64,000 nucleotides of DNA from Candidatus Bathyarchaeum tardum (GTDB taxonomy: Archaea > Thermoproteota > Bathyarchaeia > Bathyarchaeales > Bathyarchaeaceae). This document shows, in pieces, positions 59,838-64,000 of the stretch. The DNA lies in contig JARVGH010000003.1 in NCBI GenBank assembly GCA_029762755.1, positions 62,001 to 126,000 on the forward strand, written 5' to 3'. The translations under genes were made by a program, and so were the position numbers. The notes under the pieces are model-generated. The model was not told where the DNA came from. It made no database searches and was given only the letters and a program-made list of their open reading frames with translations. Position 1 is the first letter of the stretch; each line of letters begins with the position of its first letter.

Positions 59838-61249
59838 TGTTTTTCACTTCCTGAAACTTCTTCCAAGGCATTCATTAAAGCGCGGCCTTTGTGCTCGGTT
59901 TCAAACCACTCGTTTTCTGGTACCGAATCCGCTACTATTCCTGCTCCAACTTGAAGGTAGGCGTTTTCGCCATTCGCAACAAAGGTTCTTATTGTTATGG
60001 CAAAATCTGCGTTCCCATTATACGAAAAATAACCCACTGCCCCTGCGTATGGTCCCCTTCTTGTTGGTTCTAATTCTTCAATTATCTCCATTGCACGAAC
60101 TTTTGGAGCACCTGAAACTGTTCCTGCTGGAAAAACAGCTCTTAGGGCATCAAAAGCATTGCATTCATCTTTGAGGTCTCCTACAACCCGTGAAACAATG
60201 TGTTGAACGTGACTGTATTGGTGCACTTGCATGAACTCCGGAAGATGAACACTTCCAAACTTGGAAACTTTTCCAATATCATTTCTGCCCAGATCTACTA
60301 GCATCACATGTTCCGCACGTTCTTTTGGATCTGCTAACAGTTCTTCTGTCAGTCTTTTGTTTTCTATTGGGTCTTTTACGTGGGGTCTGGTTCCTGCGAT
60401 TGGAAATGTTTCAACAGCTCTTTTTTCAACTCTTGCGAGCATTTCAGGACTGGAACCAACTATCTGATGTTCGCCCGCCTTCAGAAAATACATATACGGT
60501 GACGGGTTTACCTTTCGAAGATTGCGATAGAACCCAATCAGGTTACCTTTAATTTGAAAATCATACCTTTTGGAAAGTACAACCTGAAAAATGTCTCCAG
60601 CCGTTATGTAATCTTTTGCTTTTTCTACAGCATCTTCAAACTTTTCTTTGGAGATGTTAACTTTTAGTTGTTTACACTCCAAACTTCCGTTGTTTTCTGC
60701 CTCTTTAAGTTGTTTGTTAATTTCTTCTAGTCTGTTCTCGTTTAGGTAATAGTAGAATGCTTGCCTGTTTTTGTGGTCGTAGATTATTCCATCATCAAAA
60801 ATTCCGACTTTGACATCTGGAAACTTTTGGTCATCTATTGTTTTTTCGGGCAGTTTTTCCCAGTATCTGACTGCATCATAGCCAATGTATCCAACTGCTC
60901 CGCCCACAAATCTTTGATCCAAAAATTCTGGTAATGATTTTAGAGTTTTCGCTATGGTTGATAATGGGTCGTCACTTTTTTCTGTTTGTTTGTTGCCCGT
61001 TTTTTTGTTTTGAGTCGTTGCTTCACCATTTTTTATTGTGATTGTTGCTACTGGACAAAATCCAATGAAAGAATACTGTGAAAGTTTCTTGGGGCCTTCT
61101 ATGGACTCAAGAATGTAAGCGTTTTCATATTTGCTATAAAGTTTTGAAAAGATTTCCAGAGGAGATTTTTCAAAGGACAATTTCTTGATTTTCAATTGGC
61201 GTATTACTTTAGAATTCATTGGCGTGCTGCGTTTGCGGGTGCCAAACAT
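59834..61249 (-). CDS. trpE: Anthranilate synthase component I
   Basis: TrpE converts chorismate with ammonia from TrpG to anthranilate. The C-terminal catalytic domain shows GDIFQVVLSKRYDF, FPIAGTRPHVKDP, LVDLGRNDIGKVSKFGSVHL, and FPAGTVSGAPKVRAMEIIEE. The N-terminal ILES (AYILESIEG) corresponds to the LLES element that senses tryptophan, so feedback inhibition is expected. ATG 61249 has GAGGG just before it. ATG at 61219 is an alternative. Head of the operon. Confidence 0.95.
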   Translation of the reverse strand: MFGTRKRSTPMNSKVIRQLKIKKLSFEKSPLEIFSKLYSKYENAYILESIEGPKKLSQYSFIGFCPVATITIKNGEATTQNKKTGNKQTEKSDDPLSTIAKTLKSLPEFLDQRFVGGAVGYIGYDAVRYWEKLPEKTIDDQKFPDVKVGIFDDGIIYDHKNRQAFYYYLNENRLEEINKQLKEAENNGSLECKQLKVNISKEKFEDAVEKAKDYITAGDIFQVVLSKRYDFQIKGNLIGFYRNLRKVNPSPYMYFLKAGEHQIVGSSPEMLARVEKRAVETFPIAGTRPHVKDPIENKRLTEELLADPKERAEHVMLVDLGRNDIGKVSKFGSVHLPEFMQVHQYSHVQHIVSRVVGDLKDECNAFDALRAVFPAGTVSGAPKVRAMEIIEELEPTRRGPYAGAVGYFSYNGNADFAITIRTFVANGENAYLQVGAGIVADSVPENEWFETEHKGRALMNALEEVSGSEKQ

Positions 61250-61300
61250 TATCCCTCATTTTCTAACTCTCCTATGGGATAACTATTGACTCTAATGCAT

Positions 61301-61308
61301 TATTTAAA
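61301..61308 (-). promoter_or_regulatory. TATA box of the trp operon
   Basis: TTTAAATA on the minus strand, preceded by purine-rich GAGAAGA (a BRE-like element), 52 bases upstream of the trpE start. The predicted transcript start is near 61278. No obvious TrpY or attenuator structure was seen in the short leader. Confidence 0.5.
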
Positions 61309-61503
61309 TCTTCTCAGTATAATATTATACGTTATAGTGCTTAGTATATCGCTTCATTTTCCCTTCTTATTAAGTCTGAAATCTACAATAACCGACCAAA
61401 ACTCTTCAGTTTTCCACTTTATGAAAATTCATGCCTTTTGATTTTTTAAGTTGGATGCGTAACTTTAATAAAGTTCTCATGAATCTGTATGAATTGAAGC
61501 AAA

Positions 61504-61680
61504 ATGAGTGTCCGAAAAAAAAGACGACAAGACGGTGCTCGCATGCCTGCTCAAGGTGCTGGTTTATTGCGATTCTTTGAAGAGGACACCCGAGGCGTAA
61601 AAATCAAACCAGAAATAGCTGTAATAATGGCTGTTGCTCTTATGGTTGCAAGCATTTTGGGTCCAGTATTTTTCGCATAA
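61504..61680 (+). CDS. secG: Protein translocase subunit Sec61-beta (SecG-type)
   Basis: This 58-residue protein begins with a basic region MSVRKKRRQDGARMPAQGAG, continues LLRFFEEDTRGVKIKPEIAV and ends in one membrane helix (IMAVALMVASILGPVFF). This is the archaeal Sec61-beta layout: a Gly-rich, basic cytosolic part, the FxEEDxxGxKIxP motif and a tail anchor. It is a non-essential accessory of the SecYE channel. The ATG at 61504 fits. The next gene is convergent, 4 bases away. Confidence 0.93.
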   Translation: MSVRKKRRQDGARMPAQGAGLLRFFEEDTRGVKIKPEIAVIMAVALMVASILGPVFFA

Positions 61681-61684
61681 AATT

Positions 61685-61966
61685 TTAGTCTTCGTGCAAA
61701 ACTTCTATTCTTTGTACTGAACTCAGATTGATGAACACTTCACTTCGGTCTTCTCTGCTTACTATCTGAGGTACAGGTTGAGCTATGGTAGACCGCAACG
61801 TAACAACTTCTGCTTCTGAAAGCCAGATTCCTGGAGGTTCCCTTGTTATTGCTGCCAAAGTTCCTTCAAACCCGTAGGACGGGTCTAAAATTGCAATCAT
61901 TTTTCTCCCAACATGCCTTTCAAGAATTTGAAATACTGATGGCGGAGGGGGTCCGGCTTTTGACAT
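61685..61966 (-). CDS. Small Sm-like-fold protein, function unknown
   Basis: The 93-residue protein starts with a Pro-rich segment (GPPPPSVFQILERHVG), then KMIAILDPSYGFEGTLAAIT, IWLSEAEVVTL and a last part VFINLSSVQRIEVLHE. The order of a helix, a GxLxxI strand, and a terminal F-I-N-L-x-x-V-x-x-I-E strand resembles Sm/LSm proteins. The classical Sm2 IRG motif is absent, so this may be a divergent LSm or another small barrel. RNA binding is only a possibility. Confidence 0.5.
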   Translation of the reverse strand: MSKAGPPPPSVFQILERHVGRKMIAILDPSYGFEGTLAAITREPPGIWLSEAEVVTLRSTIAQPVPQIVSREDRSEVFINLSSVQRIEVLHED

Positions 61967-62243
61967 AGCCCTTCAATCTAACTTGCAATCAGCATAAAAG
62001 CTTTTACGCCCTAAAATTATGATTTTAAACCCTTTTTTGAGGTTTAACAAGGTTAATTCCAAATATTTTATCACTGTTTTATCATAAAATCATCGATAAA
62101 ATTGTCTTAATGTGTTCCCATTTGTGTAAAAAAGCTTCCTTTTTTCTTTTTTAGCGGCACATTTAAGTACCAAAGACATCGCAAAAACTATAACATATTA
62201 ATATTTTTGAAACTTTTCTAAAATTACATAAAGAGGCGACACA

Positions 62244-64000
62244 TTGACAGACGAATCAACCAACAAATATATTGACAAAATAGTTGACCGATATTCACAA
62301 CTGTTTACTCTTCCCTCCACCCGCAAACTTGCTGTTTATTTTGCTTTGGTGGGTCTACATGGTGGGGTTATTTCAGTATTAGCGCTAAACTTGTCTTTAG
62401 ACAACTTTCTTCATGGTTTATTTTTTGGATCAACTTTTATTCTTCTAACTTTTTTTGCAGACCTAATAATCAAAGCTACGGCAATGAAAAATGACCATGT
62501 TTTCAATTTACGTCGGTCTTTTGCCCTGTCTTTTTTTTCTTCACTTGTGTGGTTTGCAATTCTTCTTTTGGGGTCCTTAGTTAGTGGTTTTCTTGGGGTT
62601 TCAAACCTTTGGATACGCTTCTTTTTTCTCGGATTTGGGGGGTCCCTCATTCTTCGGTTACTCGTGTATTCAGTAACCTCCTTTGCAGGCTTTGCAGGAG
62701 CAACTTTTGCTTCTATGTTGCAGCCAGTTCTTTGTTTGCTTTCACTATTTTTTGTACCCTCTACACTTGAGTCTTTTACACAGAGCCAACTTCTGCTGTT
62801 TGTTTCTATTCCTGTTTGTATTGCTTTCCTTACTGTTCTACTTTTCAAGTATTTCATGGACCGTGAAGGCACTGGAAGTCTTGGAATTGCGTCTTCTGTT
62901 TTGTTTAAAGCCTTTATAGCCAATTGGACTGAAGACCTTGTGGCTCCTTTGGAAACTTTTTTTGAAAAAATGGGTACTTTAGAAGACGTTAAAGTTTCGT
63001 TGTTGACTTTTAGGACTGAAGAAAAACTAAAAGCTGCAATTATTGTACCTGCTTTACATCCTGGACCCTTTAAAAATCTTGGGAGTAGTCTTCTTCCCTC
63101 TTTGATTCAAACAGCTGTTCAAGAAAAATACGGTTGTGTTGTTTGTGCACCTCACGGTTTAGTTGGTCATGAATTAGATGTTGCTTCGCAGGCTCATAAT
63201 CAGCGGGTTTTGGATAGTATTATTGGGTTTCTGGGCGAATCAAATAGTTATTCAAAAGCTACACCAATGGTACGAACAGAAAGTCGAGATGCAAAAGCTA
63301 GTTGCCAACTTTTTGGGGATTTTGCCTTTGTCACTTTAACTACTGCACCAAAAACAATTGAAGATCTCCCCCCTGAACTAGAAGCTTTTCTTTCGGAAGA
63401 AGCAAGAAAGCGAGGCCTTTCTATACTTCCAATTGACGCCCACAACAGCATGGGGGGTGAATTTGACTTGAAGAATGCGGTGTCTTCGTTTAGTCAGGCT
63501 TCTATTGCTTGTTTTGAAAAAGCTTTGAGATCTACTGAATCGTCTTTCCGTGTTGGGGCTTCAACAATTATTCCTCGTGATTTTTCTGTTCGTGATGGTA
63601 TGGGTCCAGGAGGAATAAGTGTAATCGTAACTGAAGTTGAGGCCCAAAAAACGGCTTATGTGACCATTGATGGCAACAACATGGTGTCTGGGCTACGGGA
63701 CAAAATTCTTTCAGCAGTAAAAACGCTTGGTGTGGATGACGGTGAAGTTCTTACTACTGATACTCATTCAGTATGTGGGCTTACACGTAGTTCTCGTGGA
63801 TACAATCTGGTGGGAGAAGCAATTGACCACACAAAGCTCGTCAGTTATATTAAAGACGCTGTTTCCCGTGCAATTAATAATCTAGAGCCTGTTACTGCAT
63901 CGTGGCGCACGGAAATGATTCATGACGTCAAAGTTATTGGGGACAAACAAATAACAGAACTAACCGTTTTAGCTGACAAAACCACAGAATGTGTTAAACG
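62244..64000 (+). CDS. DUF2070 family membrane protein (3' end outside the window)
   Basis: The frame is open from TTG at 62244, preceded by GAGGCGA, to the window edge (585 codons). The first 200 residues contain about six membrane segments. The following soluble part has VPALHPGPFKNLGSSLLPSL, CAPHGLVGHELD, and later DAHNSMGGEFDL and DTHSVCGLTRSSRGY. This pattern of His/Asp residues is known from DUF2070 (COG3356), a family of archaeal membrane proteins of unknown function that looks hydrolase-like. Confidence 0.85.
   Translation, partial: MTDESTNKYIDKIVDRYSQLFTLPSTRKLAVYFALVGLHGGVISVLALNLSLDNFLHGLFFGSTFILLTFFADLIIKATAMKNDHVFNLRRSFALSFFSSLVWFAILLLGSLVSGFLGVSNLWIRFFFLGFGGSLILRLLVYSVTSFAGFAGATFASMLQPVLCLLSLFFVPSTLESFTQSQLLLFVSIPVCIAFLTVLLFKYFMDREGTGSLGIASSVLFKAFIANWTEDLVAPLETFFEKMGTLEDVKVSLLTFRTEEKLKAAIIVPALHPGPFKNLGSSLLPSLIQTAVQEKYGCVVCAPHGLVGHELDVASQAHNQRVLDSIIGFLGESNSYSKATPMVRTESRDAKASCQLFGDFAFVTLTTAPKTIEDLPPELEAFLSEEARKRGLSILPIDAHNSMGGEFDLKNAVSSFSQASIACFEKALRSTESSFRVGASTIIPRDFSVRDGMGPGGISVIVTEVEAQKTAYVTIDGNNMVSGLRDKILSAVKTLGVDDGEVLTTDTHSVCGLTRSSRGYNLVGEAIDHTKLVSYIKDAVSRAINNLEPVTASWRTEMIHDVKVIGDKQITELTVLADKTTECVK

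Noticed and set aside
62411-62923. Long minus-strand frame at 62.4-62.9 kb
   Set aside because: It is the antisense shadow of the DUF2070 gene, with an unnatural Arg/Lys/Pro-rich composition.
1-64000. CRISPR arrays, insertion sequences, prophage or integrated plasmid
   Set aside because: No regularly spaced repeats, transposase, integrase or phage genes were seen. Nearly all genes are core archaeal functions.

Overview
The window is an A+T-rich stretch of an archaeal chromosome, apparently ordinary core genome. It has archaeal/eukaryotic-type information genes throughout: PolD DP1 and DP2, Orc1/Cdc6, PriS/PriL, GINS, PCNA, RadB, NurA/HerA, TFS, Elf1, RpoL, RpoF, eIF2-alpha, eIF5A with deoxyhypusine synthase, Nop10, Pus10, Nob1, Csl4, Dph2 and SRP54. 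It also has archaeal lipid genes (GGGP synthase, CDP-archaeol synthase). PolD argues against Thermoproteia in the narrow sense. Together with Elf1, eukaryote-like accessory proteins and a complete trp operon, this suggests a mesophilic TACK archaeon, most likely Bathyarchaeia. That placement is inference from gene content only. Many genes start with TTG or GTG and neighbours often overlap by 1-4 bases. No CRISPR array, insertion sequence, prophage or rRNA operon was seen.

Layout. 0-13 kb: the rps28e/L7Ae pair, a T4-endonuclease-V-like repair enzyme, nop10 with a PAC2 protein, the oligosaccharyltransferase aglB, topA, a small membrane protein resembling eukaryotic OSTC/OST3, carS, radB, an RNase H-fold protein, a PAC4-like protein and tRNA-Pro. 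13-23 kb: a translation and replication block (eIF2-alpha, S27e, L44e; GINS, priS; priL, PCNA, TFS; RpoL, Csl4, a METTL5-like methyltransferase, Dph2). 24-32 kb: PEP synthase with an inserted zinc ribbon, L10e, and the classical srp54-pus10-L21e-rpoF-DUF655-rsmA string. 32-40 kb: a second PAC2 protein ending in an HbYX tail, an Hsp20-like protein, dys-eif5a, nob1 converging onto an intron-containing tRNA-Ser, and the NAD operon nadA-nadC-nadB.

40-50 kb is the most interesting part. DP1 and Orc1/Cdc6 converge. Beside cdc6 lies a 0.8-kb A+T-rich gap with at least three ORB-like elements, two of them facing each other, which is a strong replication-origin candidate. Next come a winged-helix protein, nurA, herA, and a protein with a membrane anchor, a coiled coil and a winged helix. 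The promoter of the last carries five TGTGAT/ATCACA boxes. More copies lie in the 1-kb gene-free stretch at 48.6-49.6 kb. I read this as a possible origin-proximal, membrane-linked DNA-binding system.

50-64 kb: Elf1, GGGP synthase, DP2 (no intein, C-terminal PIP-like motif), an ArsR-like winged helix, MazG, the complete trpEGDCFBA operon, the protein-translocase beta subunit, an Sm-like protein and a truncated DUF2070 membrane protein.
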